The translations under genes were made by a program, and so were the position numbers. The notes under the pieces are model-generated. The model was not told where the DNA came from. It saw only the letters and a program-made list of their open reading frames with translations, and ran no database searches. Positions 1 to 8,904 of a DNA stretch of 34,535 nt are shown piece by piece. This DNA comes from Nitriliruptoraceae bacterium (lineage in GTDB: Bacteria; Actinomycetota; Nitriliruptoria; Nitriliruptorales; Nitriliruptoraceae): positions 1 through 34,535 of the forward strand of contig PXDB01000026.1 in NCBI GenBank assembly GCA_003565155.1, written 5' to 3'. Positions within the stretch are counted from its first letter, which is position 1; the number at the start of each line of letters is the position of its first letter.

Positions 1-2906
1 GGGAAGCACAGGTGGTCGCACGCACCAGCGCCGCGACCGCGGCCGAGCAGCTGGCCGGCACCCTCGACGCGCAGGAGGAGGAACGCGCCGTCGACGTCGA
101 GCACTTCCGTCGCCTGGTCCGCCTGCACCGCGCGACGGTCCCGCTCACCATCGGCGTTGTTGCGCTCCACGGTGGCGCTGTCCAGCGCGCGCAGGCTCTG
201 GGCGTGGACCTTGAGTGCGGCCCACAGCTCGGTGAGGGCCGCCCGGTAGGCCGCGAGGCCCGCCAGCAGCGCCTGCGGATCGCCCGAGCCGTCGGGCAGG
301 CCCAGATCGGCCGCGGCGTCGTCCCGGGCGGTCTCGGCGTCCTCGAGTAGCGCCTGCCGCTCGGCGACCTCCGACTCCGCGGCCGCGACCCGTTCCTGGT
401 GGTGCTGGACCTCCGTGCGGGCGCGGGCCAGGCGGTAGTGGGCTGTACGCACCGCGTCCTCGCCGGGTGCGGCGGCGCGCTCCACCTCGGCGGTGTCGAT
501 CCGCTGGGTGACCTCGTCCCGACGGCGCGTGAGGTCGCGTTGCTGGGCGTCGAGGTCCGCGAGCTCGGCATCGAGCGCGGCCAACCGGCGCTGGCGGGCG
601 CGTTCCCGGGCGGCGTGGCCGAGGTGCGCGACCTCCGCCTTCCGCCAGCGGCCGTGCAGGGGGCCGAGCCGCCAGCGCCCGTCACCGGTGACCCACACCT
701 CGCCGTCCCGCGTCGCCGCGATCCGGGCGAGCAGTGCGGCAACGTGACCGGCCGGGACCGCTGCCGCCGCGGTGTCGCCGGGGGCAGCGGCGGGCACCAG
801 GACGGCACCGAGGCCGCCGTCGGGCCGCGGCGGGGTCTCGGGGGCCACGAGCACCGTGTCGTCGGCGTCGAGCAGCGCGCCGTCGGGCGTGACCCAGGCG
901 TCCAGCAGGCCGGCGGCCTCCAGGGCGGCCTCGTAGCCGGCCGCCGCGTCGTCGTCGACACCGGGCGCGAGGTCGACCAGCCGCCACAGGGGGGCGCCGG
1001 CCCGCCCGGCCCGGGCGGCGTCGTCCCGGGTGTGCGGCGCCGGGGGCGGGAGCGCCACCCCGGCGGCCACCTCCGCACGCTCGGCGGCGGTCCGCTCCTG
1101 CACGTCGGTGAGGGTCCGCTGCTCGGTGTCGAGGTCGGCCAGGTTGCGGGTGGCGTGCTGGCGGACCTCGGTGAGCGCGGTGTCGGCTGCGGCGGCGACC
1201 GGTCCGGCGCCGTCGCCGTCCCAGGTGGCGACGGCCTCGGCGAGGTCGGACACCTCGATGCCGGACAGGACCTCGAGCTCCGCCGCCCAGGTTCGGAGCG
1301 CGTCGGTGGTCGCCGTGCGCGCGTCGTCCAGGGCCGTCGCCGCGGCGGCCGCGTCATCCCGTGCCCGGTCGAGCTCGCTGGTGCGCTCGTCGAGCCGGCC
1401 CCGCGCGGTCGCCACCTGGCCGGCGAGGGACTGCACCTGCCGGTCCAGGGTGAGCAGGTGCTCGGCCGCCTGCTGGGTGCGCGCGAGCACGCCGTCGAGC
1501 TCCCGGCGTGCAGCGACGGCCGCGTGGTCGTCGCGGACGTCCGGCAGCGGCAGGGTCGCGAGGCCACGCTGGTGCGTGCCGGCGAGGCCGGTCGCCCCCG
1601 CCGCGTCCTGCGCCGCGCGTACCGCCTCGGTCACCTCCGCTCGCGAGGTGGCGGCGCGCCGGTCGGCGCGTTCCGCCTCGCTCGCCCGGTAGGTGGCCTC
1701 CCGTTCGGCGCGCGCCAGGTCGTCGGCACGGGCGTCGGCGGCCGCCGCCAGCTCGGTGGCACGGGACCGTGCCGCATCCAGCTCGCGGGCCGCCTCCATC
1801 TCCGGCGAGGACTCCAGGGTGCGGACCTCGACGCCGGCCGCGCGCTCGGCATCCGCCAGCTCGTCGCGTGCCGCCGCGAGGCGTGCCACCTCGGCGTCCG
1901 CCGCGTCCCGTCGCCGTTCCGCGTCGCGCAGTTCGCCGCGCAGCGACTCGTAGCGGGAGTTGGCACGGGTGACGGCAGTGGCCCGCCGGCGGACGGCGAC
2001 CTGGGCGTAGCCGCGGTAGGCGGTGAGGAAGGTCTCCGTGGCGGCGAGCGCGGCCTGGTAGCCGGCGAGCTGGTCGCGGTCGTCGTCCAGGGCCCGGAAC
2101 GCCTCCGCGACATCGGCGATCACGGCCGGCGGCAGGGGTGGCAGGGCCTCGGACAGCGCCTCGGAGAGCAGGGACTCGTCGAGCTGCCGGGAGAGCTGGG
2201 GGCGCCGCAGCTGCACCAGCAGGTCGACCAGGGCGTCGTAGCGGTGCTCACCGAGGCCGAACAGGGTGCGGTCCAGCACCCGCCGGTAGTCGGTGGCGGT
2301 GTCGAGCACCTGGCCGCGGTCGCCGATCGCCTCGATCAGCCGGTCGCGGGTCAGCGCGTGGCCGGCCTCGGCGATCAACGACAGCTCGTCGCCGACGCGC
2401 TGGTCGGTGACGAAGAACCACCGCCGGGGCGCGCCCTTGCCCGCGGTCGCGCGCATCCCGCACCCGATCGTGACGAACCGCTCCCCCGGCACCGGCACCT
2501 CGTGCGCACCCTCGCCCTCAGCCGACGTGTCGCCCGGCTGCGTGCGACGGCCGAGCTCCAGCCAGGCGTAGCCGAGGCGGTCGTCGTGCGTGCCGAGCAG
2601 CAGGTTCCACTCGATCCGCTTGGCGGTGTCCCCGTCCGGCTCCACCCGGTGCGGCTCCATCTGGCCGTCGAACAGGAACGGGACGGTGAGCGCCAGCACG
2701 CGGGACTTGCCGGTGCCGTTGTTGCCCCGCAGCAGCAACCGGCCGTCCTCGAAGGCGAAGGTCTCGTCGTCGAAGCGGTAGAGGTTGACCAGGCCTGTGC
2801 GCAGGGGTTGCCAGCGGGTGCGGCTCGGTGCGGGAAGCCCCTGCCGGACGGCGCCGGACGGCGCGGGCGCAGGCGGTGGCGGGGCGGCGAGGTGGGTGTC
2901 GGTCAC
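1..2906 (-). CDS. jetC: JetC, SMC-like ATPase of type I Wadjet (TIGR02680 family), 3' end outside the window
   Basis: JetC is the SMC-like motor that, with JetA and JetB, forms the DNA-extruding complex that recognises small circular DNA for cleavage by JetD. The frame is open from a GTG at 2906 to the left edge, giving 968 codons; the family is longer, so the C-terminal ATPase part (signature motif, Walker B) and jetD lie outside. After a Pro/Ala-rich N terminus comes a Walker A, GNNGTGKS, at residues 61-68, preceded by a segment containing LVNLYRF, as in this family. From about residue 250 the translation becomes Ala/Glu/Arg/Leu-rich with heptad character (for example ERRRDAADAEVARLAAARDE near residue 329), as expected for coiled-coil arms. 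The GTG overlaps the jetB stop as GTGA, implying translational coupling. The family assignment rests on motif, gene order and neighbours. Confidence 0.92.
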   Translation of the reverse strand, partial: MTDTHLAAPPPPAPAPSGAVRQGLPAPSRTRWQPLRTGLVNLYRFDDETFAFEDGRLLLRGNNGTGKSRVLALTVPFLFDGQMEPHRVEPDGDTAKRIEWNLLLGTHDDRLGYAWLELGRRTQPGDTSAEGEGAHEVPVPGERFVTIGCGMRATAGKGAPRRWFFVTDQRVGDELSLIAEAGHALTRDRLIEAIGDRGQVLDTATDYRRVLDRTLFGLGEHRYDALVDLLVQLRRPQLSRQLDESLLSEALSEALPPLPPAVIADVAEAFRALDDDRDQLAGYQAALAATETFLTAYRGYAQVAVRRRATAVTRANSRYESLRGELRDAERRRDAADAEVARLAAARDELADAERAAGVEVRTLESSPEMEAARELDAARSRATELAAAADARADDLARAEREATYRASEAERADRRAATSRAEVTEAVRAAQDAAGATGLAGTHQRGLATLPLPDVRDDHAAVAARRELDGVLARTQQAAEHLLTLDRQVQSLAGQVATARGRLDERTSELDRARDDAAAAATALDDARTATTDALRTWAAELEVLSGIEVSDLAEAVATWDGDGAGPVAAAADTALTEVRQHATRNLADLDTEQRTLTDVQERTAAERAEVAAGVALPPPAPHTRDDAARAGRAGAPLWRLVDLAPGVDDDAAAGYEAALEAAGLLDAWVTPDGALLDADDTVLVAPETPPRPDGGLGAVLVPAAAPGDTAAAAVPAGHVAALLARIAATRDGEVWVTGDGRWRLGPLHGRWRKAEVAHLGHAARERARQRRLAALDAELADLDAQQRDLTRRRDEVTQRIDTAEVERAAAPGEDAVRTAHYRLARARTEVQHHQERVAAAESEVAERQALLEDAETARDDAAADLGLPDGSGDPQALLAGLAAYRAALTELWAALKVHAQSLRALDSATVERNNADGERDRRAVQADQATEVLDVDGAFLLLRVEGAGQLLGRGRGAGACDHLCF

Positions 2907-4147
2907 GGCGGGTCCTGGCCGAACAGCTGCAGGGGGGGTGGCACGGTGGGCGCTGCGATCGCGTACCGGGCGATGGGCGGGCGCGGCAGGACGCCGTCGG
3001 CGGTCACCACGACGAGGTCGAGGGCGGCCAGCCTGGCCACCGCGTCGGCGGTGAGCCCCGGGGCGTTGGCGGGGTCGGTCGCGTCCTTGCGCCAGTACCT
3101 CGCGTGCCGGCCGGCCAGCGTCGCGGTGTGCGCCTCCAGCTCCTCCACGGCGACCACCGCACCGGGGCGTTCGCGCAGGACACCGGCGAGGTGTTCGGCC
3201 AGCAGCAGGGTGAGGTGGCCGTCGGTGCCGTCCTCCGGCAACCGCTGGTCGGTGACGTCGCCGCGGTCGTCGAGCAGGGCGATGCCCTCCGCGCGGACCT
3301 CCGCGACCAGGCCGGTCGCCGAGGTGATCGCACCCAGGATGCGGGCGCGCTGCGAGGTGAGGTAGGCGAGCTCTGCCGCGTCGAGTTCGTCGTAGGCCAG
3401 CACGGCGTCGTCGAGCAGCCGGCGGGTCAGCCGCTGCCGGATGGCGCGGTTGCGGGCGTCGGGGGTGTCGGGGACCGGTTCCTCGGTGATGGCGGCGAGC
3501 CGGTCGTCGAGGTGGTGGGCGTCGACGGTGGTGGGCGGCCGGCGGGTTGCCAGCATCCCGGCGAGGGCGCTGCGGTCGACGGCGTACAGCGCGTCGCCGG
3601 CACCGGTGACGTAGGCGGTCTCGTCCCCGTCGACCCGTCTGAGCACCTGCGCGGCCAGCAGCAGCCGGGCGACGGCGACCAGGTCGCGCCGCTCATCACG
3701 GGTCTGCAGGGTGAAGCGCACGCCGGCGGCAGCCAGCTCCTCGTCGGCGGCGACGCTGCTGACGATGCGGTCCGCGAGGCGCCCCAGGGCGGTCTGGCGT
3801 TCCTCGCCTTCGAGGGCGGCCAGGGCGAGGCAGAGCAGCACGTAGCGTCGTCGGGAGAAGGGCGGGTCGCCCGGACGGGCCCGGGCGCCGCGGGTGCTGT
3901 CGCTCAGCCGCGCCGGGGTCTTGCGCAGCCGCGCGTGGGAACGGTCGACCTGCACCGACCAGCCGGCCTCGCGGGAGAACCACTCCCTGAGCGCCGTGGC
4001 CTGGCGGCGCACCGCCGGGAAGCGCTCGTCGGTGGCGGGCAGCAGGGGCTGCATCAGCAGGGTGCGCAGCGCGATCCGGAACTCGTGCCGTTCGGCGGCC
4101 TCGAGCTGTTCGCGCAGCTCGGAGACCGGAGCGTCGACGGTGCTCAC
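2903..4147 (-). CDS. jetB: JetB, Wadjet subunit (TIGR02678 family, kleisin-associated KITE-like)
   Basis: This 414-aa protein belongs to the TIGR02678 family, the JetB component of type I Wadjet. In the known complex JetB is the KITE-like subunit that bridges the kleisin JetA and the SMC JetC. The N terminus (ERHEFRIALRTLLMQPLL) followed by an Arg-rich FSRRRYVLLCLALAALE segment at about residues 95-112 is typical of the family. The start is GTG at 4147, overlapping the jetA stop as GTGA, and the stop overlaps the jetC start in the same way. The three genes therefore form one translationally coupled operon. No lesion is visible and the length is normal for the family. Recognition is from family memory and synteny, since there is no short catalytic motif. 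Confidence 0.9.
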   Translation of the reverse strand: MSTVDAPVSELREQLEAAERHEFRIALRTLLMQPLLPATDERFPAVRRQATALREWFSREAGWSVQVDRSHARLRKTPARLSDSTRGARARPGDPPFSRRRYVLLCLALAALEGEERQTALGRLADRIVSSVAADEELAAAGVRFTLQTRDERRDLVAVARLLLAAQVLRRVDGDETAYVTGAGDALYAVDRSALAGMLATRRPPTTVDAHHLDDRLAAITEEPVPDTPDARNRAIRQRLTRRLLDDAVLAYDELDAAELAYLTSQRARILGAITSATGLVAEVRAEGIALLDDRGDVTDQRLPEDGTDGHLTLLLAEHLAGVLRERPGAVVAVEELEAHTATLAGRHARYWRKDATDPANAPGLTADAVARLAALDLVVVTADGVLPRPPIARYAIAAPTVPPPLQLFGQDPP

Positions 4148-5697
4148 GAGGCGGCCTGCACGCGGGAGGCCGCGCGGATGTGCACGTGGTGGTCGGGCCC
4201 GGTCAGCACCCCGGCGGTGGTGTCGATCGTCGCCGACCGGCCGTCACCGGTGGGGACCAGCTCCACCTCGAGGGCGCCGTCGGCGCTCACGGCGACCACG
4301 GCCGTGCGCAGGTCGACGGCCTCCGCCAACGCGGCCGCCAGCAGGTCGAGGAACAGCTCGAAGGCGACCGGGTCGAGATGGCCGAGCTGGCTGAGGCGCA
4401 CGGGCCCGTCGGTGCACAGCTCGGCGCGGGCGGCCGCGAGCTGGGCGGCCTCCTCGGCAGCGAGCCGGGCGAGGAGCGCCTTCTCCCGCGTGCGGTCGAT
4501 CACGTCGTTGACCCGTCCCCGCCGGGTGGTCCGGCCGGTGCGCCGCAGCCGCGGGCTGATCCGCACCGGCGGCGCGTCCAGCCAGCTGGTGGCGGGCGGC
4601 ACCGGCGACTGGTCGCGGTCACCGAGGGTGTCCTGGTCGACCGTGAGGTGGCGGGCGGGCGCCAGACAGAACGCGGCGCGCCACAGCCGGTGCGCCTCGG
4701 CATCCGAGCCGCAGGCGGCGAACCAGCGCGCCAGGGTGCGCAGGTCCCCGGAACGGTCGGAGCGGGACATCCGGCGCTCGTTGACGTCCGCGATGGCCTG
4801 GAGCAACGCCGGGATGGCAGCGCGGGCCCGGGCACGGAGCAGCTCGGCCTGGGCGGGCCGTTCCCCCTCGGGCAGGAACCAGCCGACCAACCCGGCCCAG
4901 CGGGCATGCCAGTTCTCCCGGGCGGCGGTCCGGTCCTCCTCGGTGGGGTCGAGGGCGTCGGTCAGCTCCCGATCGGCGGCGACCTGCAGGAGCCGTTCCA
5001 CGCCCGTGCCCTCCAGGTCGCGCAGCAGCGCGGCGATGTGCGCCTGGGCGACCACCAGCTCACCGATGAACCGCTCGAGGTAGTCGAGCAGGGCGTCCTT
5101 GTAGGCCAGCAAGGCCTCCAGGTCGACCCCGTGCAGGTCGACGGTGCGTTGCAGGCTGGCCACGAAGGTCTGTGCGCGGTCGGTCAGCTCCTCGAACCGG
5201 CCCCACAGCGAGCGCAGGGTCAGGTGCACCTTGCCGACGTCGAGGTGGTCGGTCCCGGCCGCGGCGACGTCCCGCTCCGCCGCGTCTGCGACGAGGTGGT
5301 CGCGGAGCTCGTGCAGCAGGTCCCGGATGTCGGCCAGGGCAGCGGTCTGCAGCTCACCGGAGCGGCGGAGCCCGTGCTCGAAGACCTCCAGGGCACGCTC
5401 GGTCGCCTCACCCTCCGCGGTCAGGCGGTACAGGAAGCGGGCCCGGTAGAACTCCTCCACCGTCGCCACCTCGGCGGTGTCCGGGTCGGCGGAGAGGTTG
5501 CCCCAGTTGACAAGCCGGTGCAGCAGCCCGTCGACCTCCTCGGCGTCGGTCCGCGACGGCATCGCCGCGATCACGTCGCTCGGGCGCAGGTGCAGCACGA
5601 AGCGGGCCTTGGCGTCCGCGAATACGCCGAGCACCTCGCGGTAGCGGTACCGCTTGTCCGCAGCGAGGTGGGCGAACGTGCCGTAGTCGGGGGACAC
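4144..5697 (-). CDS. jetA: JetA, Wadjet kleisin-like subunit (TIGR02677 family)
   Basis: This 517-aa protein is the first gene of the Wadjet operon and belongs to TIGR02677, the kleisin-like JetA that closes the SMC ring. The N terminus (FAHLAADKRYRYREVLGVF, then the DVIAAM region) is characteristic, and a long helical middle (about residues 100-280) fits a kleisin-type protein. I chose the GTG at 5697 because GAGGAC sits about 8 nt upstream and no better start is seen. The next gene begins within its stop (GTGA). The 112-bp gap between 5697 and the end of the diguanylate cyclase gene at 5810 must carry the operon's promoter, but I cannot pick a convincing -35/-10 pair. The gene appears intact. 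Confidence 0.9.
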   Translation of the reverse strand: MSPDYGTFAHLAADKRYRYREVLGVFADAKARFVLHLRPSDVIAAMPSRTDAEEVDGLLHRLVNWGNLSADPDTAEVATVEEFYRARFLYRLTAEGEATERALEVFEHGLRRSGELQTAALADIRDLLHELRDHLVADAAERDVAAAGTDHLDVGKVHLTLRSLWGRFEELTDRAQTFVASLQRTVDLHGVDLEALLAYKDALLDYLERFIGELVVAQAHIAALLRDLEGTGVERLLQVAADRELTDALDPTEEDRTAARENWHARWAGLVGWFLPEGERPAQAELLRARARAAIPALLQAIADVNERRMSRSDRSGDLRTLARWFAACGSDAEAHRLWRAAFCLAPARHLTVDQDTLGDRDQSPVPPATSWLDAPPVRISPRLRRTGRTTRRGRVNDVIDRTREKALLARLAAEEAAQLAAARAELCTDGPVRLSQLGHLDPVAFELFLDLLAAALAEAVDLRTAVVAVSADGALEVELVPTGDGRSATIDTTAGVLTGPDHHVHIRAASRVQAAS

Positions 5698-5809
5698 CGG
5701 GCCGGTCCTCGTCGGGGCGTGAGCGCGCGTCGCCGCAGGCTACTGCCGAGCTCCGACGTCGCCGCGCATCGAGGTGGCGCGGCGCCGCGTGCCGTCGCTG
5801 CCGACCCGC

Positions 5810-7462
5810 TCAGTTCGCAACGGTGGTCGGCACGTCACCGAAGGCCAGACGGTCCGACCGGCTGATGACGAACCGGTTCCGGCCGGCCCGCTTCGCTGCG
5901 TAGAGCGCGTCGTCGGCAGCCAGGAGCAGTGACTCCTCCGTCCCGCCGTGTTCCGGCCAGGCAGCCACCCCGATGCTCGCGGTGACCGGCACCTTCCGAT
6001 CCAGCCCTTCGATGGTGGCCCGGTACCGCTCGGCGGCGACCTCCGCATCCTCGACACGGGCGCGGGTGAGCAGCACCGCGAACTCCTCGCCCCCGTACCG
6101 CGCGACGAGGTCCGGTCGGCGGGTGATCCGTCGCAGCGCCGCGGCCACGTCACGCAGCGTCTGATCACCCTCGAGGTGCCCATGGGTGTCGTTCAGCTGC
6201 TTGAACATGTCCAGATCGAGGATCATGACCGCCAGCGGCTGACCGCTGCGCTTCGACTGCTCCAGTTCCCGGGAGAGCGACTCATCGAACGTCCGTCGGT
6301 TGGCGATCTGGGTCAGGCCGTCGGTCTGTGCAGCGTCCTGGAGTCGCCGCATCAGCATGGCACGGCTGATCGCCAGGGCTCCCTGGCCCGCAGCCTGCTC
6401 CGCCGTGGTGACCAGCCGACGCTCCAGCCGTCGTTCCCGCCGCCATCGGCCCGGGCCGCTGTACTCGAGCACGAGGACGCCGCTGTAGGGCGGTTCCACC
6501 GTCATCGGCACCACCGCCAGGTTGCGTGCGTGCGGGAGGGCCTCATCCAACCACGCGTCCGCATCGCCGCTGTGCGTGACGCGGACGGTCTGACGGGTCC
6601 GCAGGGACCGACGCACCAGTGAGTCCTCATGGAGCACATCCGGCCCCGAGAAGGGGACCGCGCCGTCATCGGTGACCACCACCGCGCCGTTGTGTTGTCC
6701 CGGACCCGCGTCGCCGGTCGGCGACACGCTCACGTCATCGGCCGTGTCGCAGTGCACCATCACCACGGCACGGTCGGCGAGCAGCTCCTCGCGACCGAAG
6801 ACGGCGAGCCGCTCGGTGGCCAGCCGCGCGTCGTAGCACTCCGCGAGGTCGAGACCGAGACGCTGCAGGGCCTCTGCGTCGTAGCGACGGCGTCGCAGCT
6901 CACGCTCGTTGACAGCGGCGAAGGTCGCGGTCGACAGGGCGATGCCCCAGAGCAGGGCGAGGAAGCGCGCGAAGTCGTTCACCGGGAACTCGGGGATGGT
7001 GACGCTGAGCACCGAGTTGACGGCAGGGTTCGACTGGGCCTCCAGCGCCGCCATCGTGAGCAGCGAGTACCACAAGGTCAGCTTCAGGCCGCTCCTGAAC
7101 GACATCAGGAGCGTGACGCCGACGACGTGGAGGAGCAGCGGGCCGATACCGGTGCCGCCGACACCGCCCAGGGCGTAGACCGCCCACGTGAGGAGGACCC
7201 CGTCGAGGAGCAGCCCGATGGCCAGGCCTGCGCGTGCCCCGCGTCGAGGGAGCCGCACGAGGGCGGAGGAGGCGAGCCCGAGCAGCAGGTGGATGCCCGC
7301 CGCGATCAGCACGGGACGCAGCGGCAGCACGACCTCGCCGGGTGCGAGGAACCAGAGCAGCGGGGGGGTGACGGAGATGACCGTCCGCACCAACGCGGTC
7401 CAGCGGATGCGGTCAGCGAGGGGGAGCAGCCCCTGGCCACGGGAGTCGTCGGTGGCTGACAT
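5810..7462 (-). CDS. membrane-bound GGDEF diguanylate cyclase
   Basis: This 550-aa protein is predicted to make cyclic di-GMP from two GTP at the inner face of the membrane. About five to six hydrophobic segments lie between residues 25 and 185, followed by a GAF-like region (about 205-370) and a GGDEF domain (about 380-545). The active-site motif GGEEF is at 457-461, preceded by DxD-type metal residues in LDLDMF near 416-420. An RxxD inhibitory site (RRPD, 448-451) sits exactly five residues before GGEEF, so product inhibition is likely. The ATG at 7462 overlaps the stop of the upstream TasA-like anchor gene as ATGA, so the cyclase is translationally coupled to a surface-structure gene. No EAL or HD-GYP domain is present. 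The GAF assignment is tentative; the GGDEF call is firm. Confidence 0.95.
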   Translation of the reverse strand: MSATDDSRGQGLLPLADRIRWTALVRTVISVTPPLLWFLAPGEVVLPLRPVLIAAGIHLLLGLASSALVRLPRRGARAGLAIGLLLDGVLLTWAVYALGGVGGTGIGPLLLHVVGVTLLMSFRSGLKLTLWYSLLTMAALEAQSNPAVNSVLSVTIPEFPVNDFARFLALLWGIALSTATFAAVNERELRRRRYDAEALQRLGLDLAECYDARLATERLAVFGREELLADRAVVMVHCDTADDVSVSPTGDAGPGQHNGAVVVTDDGAVPFSGPDVLHEDSLVRRSLRTRQTVRVTHSGDADAWLDEALPHARNLAVVPMTVEPPYSGVLVLEYSGPGRWRRERRLERRLVTTAEQAAGQGALAISRAMLMRRLQDAAQTDGLTQIANRRTFDESLSRELEQSKRSGQPLAVMILDLDMFKQLNDTHGHLEGDQTLRDVAAALRRITRRPDLVARYGGEEFAVLLTRARVEDAEVAAERYRATIEGLDRKVPVTASIGVAAWPEHGGTEESLLLAADDALYAAKRAGRNRFVISRSDRLAFGDVPTTVAN

Positions 7463-8751
7463 CAGGGACTCCGATCGCTGGTCATCAGTGCACCGAGCGG
7501 ATCTCTTGCGGCTGGGTCGAGGAAGGGGAGTTCCGGGTCCGGGTACATCGGCGCGAGCGCCAGCTTGGGGTCACGGCTGTCCAGGCGGTTCTGCAACAGG
7601 AGGAAGAAGCCCAGCAGGGCGAGCATCGCGACCGGGAACTCCCCACGCTGTGCCATGCCGACCACGACATGTCCGGCGGCCCGGCTGGCCTCGAGCACGG
7701 CCGCGCCGACCCGGGTGAGTGCCGCCCACGCACGGTCGAACAGACCAGCAGCCTCCGCTGACTGCCCATCCGAGGGCGCGGTCGCGACCAGCGGCGCATC
7801 CTCGCCGTCACCGACGTCCCCATCCTCGGGCGAGGCGGGGTCCGGCGGGTCGGGATCAGCGTCATCGTCGGCTGACGGCGGGACCGGGGCCTGATCCTCA
7901 GTGGTCGCCTCATCCGAGGCCTGAGAGCCCGTCGACCCGGGTCCAGGGTCCGGCTCCGTGAGCGAGGTCTCCGGGTCCTCAGGCGCGTCGCCCGGAAGCT
8001 GCGGCGGCTGCGGAGCCGGGGACGGCGTCGGCACCGGCGTCTCTTCCCCAGGGTCGGGGTCGGGTGTCGGCGCCGGGGTCGGGTCGGGGGTCGGCTCCGG
8101 TTCGGGGTCGGGGGTCGGCTCCGGGTCTGGCGGCGGTGCCGCTGCCTCGACGGTCCACACGAGGTCCGCGAGCGCCCAGGTGTCCGCTGCGTCCGACACC
8201 GGGAGTACCTCGGCAACGATGCGGAAACTGCGACGCGCATCGGTGCGCGGATCCCACCCCGCTGCCGTGCCACCGCTGGCCGTGGCAGCGGCGAACTCGT
8301 CCAGGGTGCCGTCGAAGACCTCGCTGCCGACGAACCCGTCACAATCCCCGTAGCGGCCTCCGGTCCCCGACTCGATCCGCAACCAGAGGTGTTCGGCCAG
8401 GGGGCCGTCGACGTCCACCGCCCCGATGAGCGCGAGCGCCTCCTCGGTGGGCCCGCCGTACTCGACTTCGATGCAGTTGGCCACGACCTGACCGGGCGCC
8501 AGCAGGTCGGTGTCGAACAGCGCCCGGGAACCTGCATCGTCGGTCAGCGGCGCGGTTCCCACCACCTCGGTGGCTGCCGTGGTGCGCAGTTCACCGGAGG
8601 GTGCCAGCATCCCCGCCGCCATCAGACCCAGCGCCAGCGCCATCACCAGGCGCAGTGGGGACGCGAGCAACGCTCGCGCCCCGGTCGGCACAGCAGTCCT
8701 GATCGGCGGCGCGCTGCGCAGTGGTCTCTCCTTCGCGCGACATGTGCGCAC
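7462..8751 (-). CDS. TasA/camelysin-like exported protein with Pro-rich stalk and C-terminal membrane anchor
   Basis: This protein of up to 429 aa is a paralogue of the fibre-like protein at 11722-12333. Both share an xDDAG...F segment, a CIEV motif and a later DC-GF cysteine motif, and both end the domain with a W-P...FR-V-E pattern. A hydrophobic export signal (LRLVMALALGLMAAGML) lies near residues 32-48. The TasA-like domain covers roughly 60-210. It is followed by a low-complexity stalk with repeated PxPTPDPEP-type units (about 212-330), an amphipathic helix, a transmembrane segment (VAMLALLGFFLLL) near 378-390 and a cytoplasmic tail of about 40 residues. I infer a membrane-tethered subunit projecting its head through a rigid spacer. 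The start is uncertain: GTG at 8751 lacks a good ribosome site, while AAGGAGA lies inside the frame 6 nt before a CTG at 8721. Confidence 0.8.
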   Translation of the reverse strand: MRTCRAKERPLRSAPPIRTAVPTGARALLASPLRLVMALALGLMAAGMLAPSGELRTTAATEVVGTAPLTDDAGSRALFDTDLLAPGQVVANCIEVEYGGPTEEALALIGAVDVDGPLAEHLWLRIESGTGGRYGDCDGFVGSEVFDGTLDEFAAATASGGTAAGWDPRTDARRSFRIVAEVLPVSDAADTWALADLVWTVEAAAPPPDPEPTPDPEPEPTPDPTPAPTPDPDPGEETPVPTPSPAPQPPQLPGDAPEDPETSLTEPDPGPGSTGSQASDEATTEDQAPVPPSADDDADPDPPDPASPEDGDVGDGEDAPLVATAPSDGQSAEAAGLFDRAWAALTRVGAAVLEASRAAGHVVVGMAQRGEFPVAMLALLGFFLLLQNRLDSRDPKLALAPMYPDPELPFLDPAARDPLGALMTSDRSP

Positions 8752-8904
8752 CCGTCGGCTGCAGCGGGGCCGGCTATAGCGGAGGACCTCGCGCGCGAAC
8801 CGGTGGAGAGCGGACGAGGTCGGTACCGCCCGACCACGTCGAGTCCCACCGGTCAGCCCTCTGGCGACCGACAGATGAGCCGGGGCTGCCGGCCCGATCC
8901 GTGC

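Noticed and set aside
399..5083. Long open frames of 750 to 988 codons on the plus strand across the first 5 kb
   Set aside because: They are antisense to the Wadjet genes, have Gly/Arg/Val-rich low-complexity translations and no recognisable domain. In DNA this GC-rich such mirror frames are expected.
7944..8150. GGGTCGGGG-type tandem repeats as a regulatory satellite
   Set aside because: They fall in frame within the Pro/Asp-rich stalk of the anchored TasA-like protein and simply encode PDP/PTP repeats.
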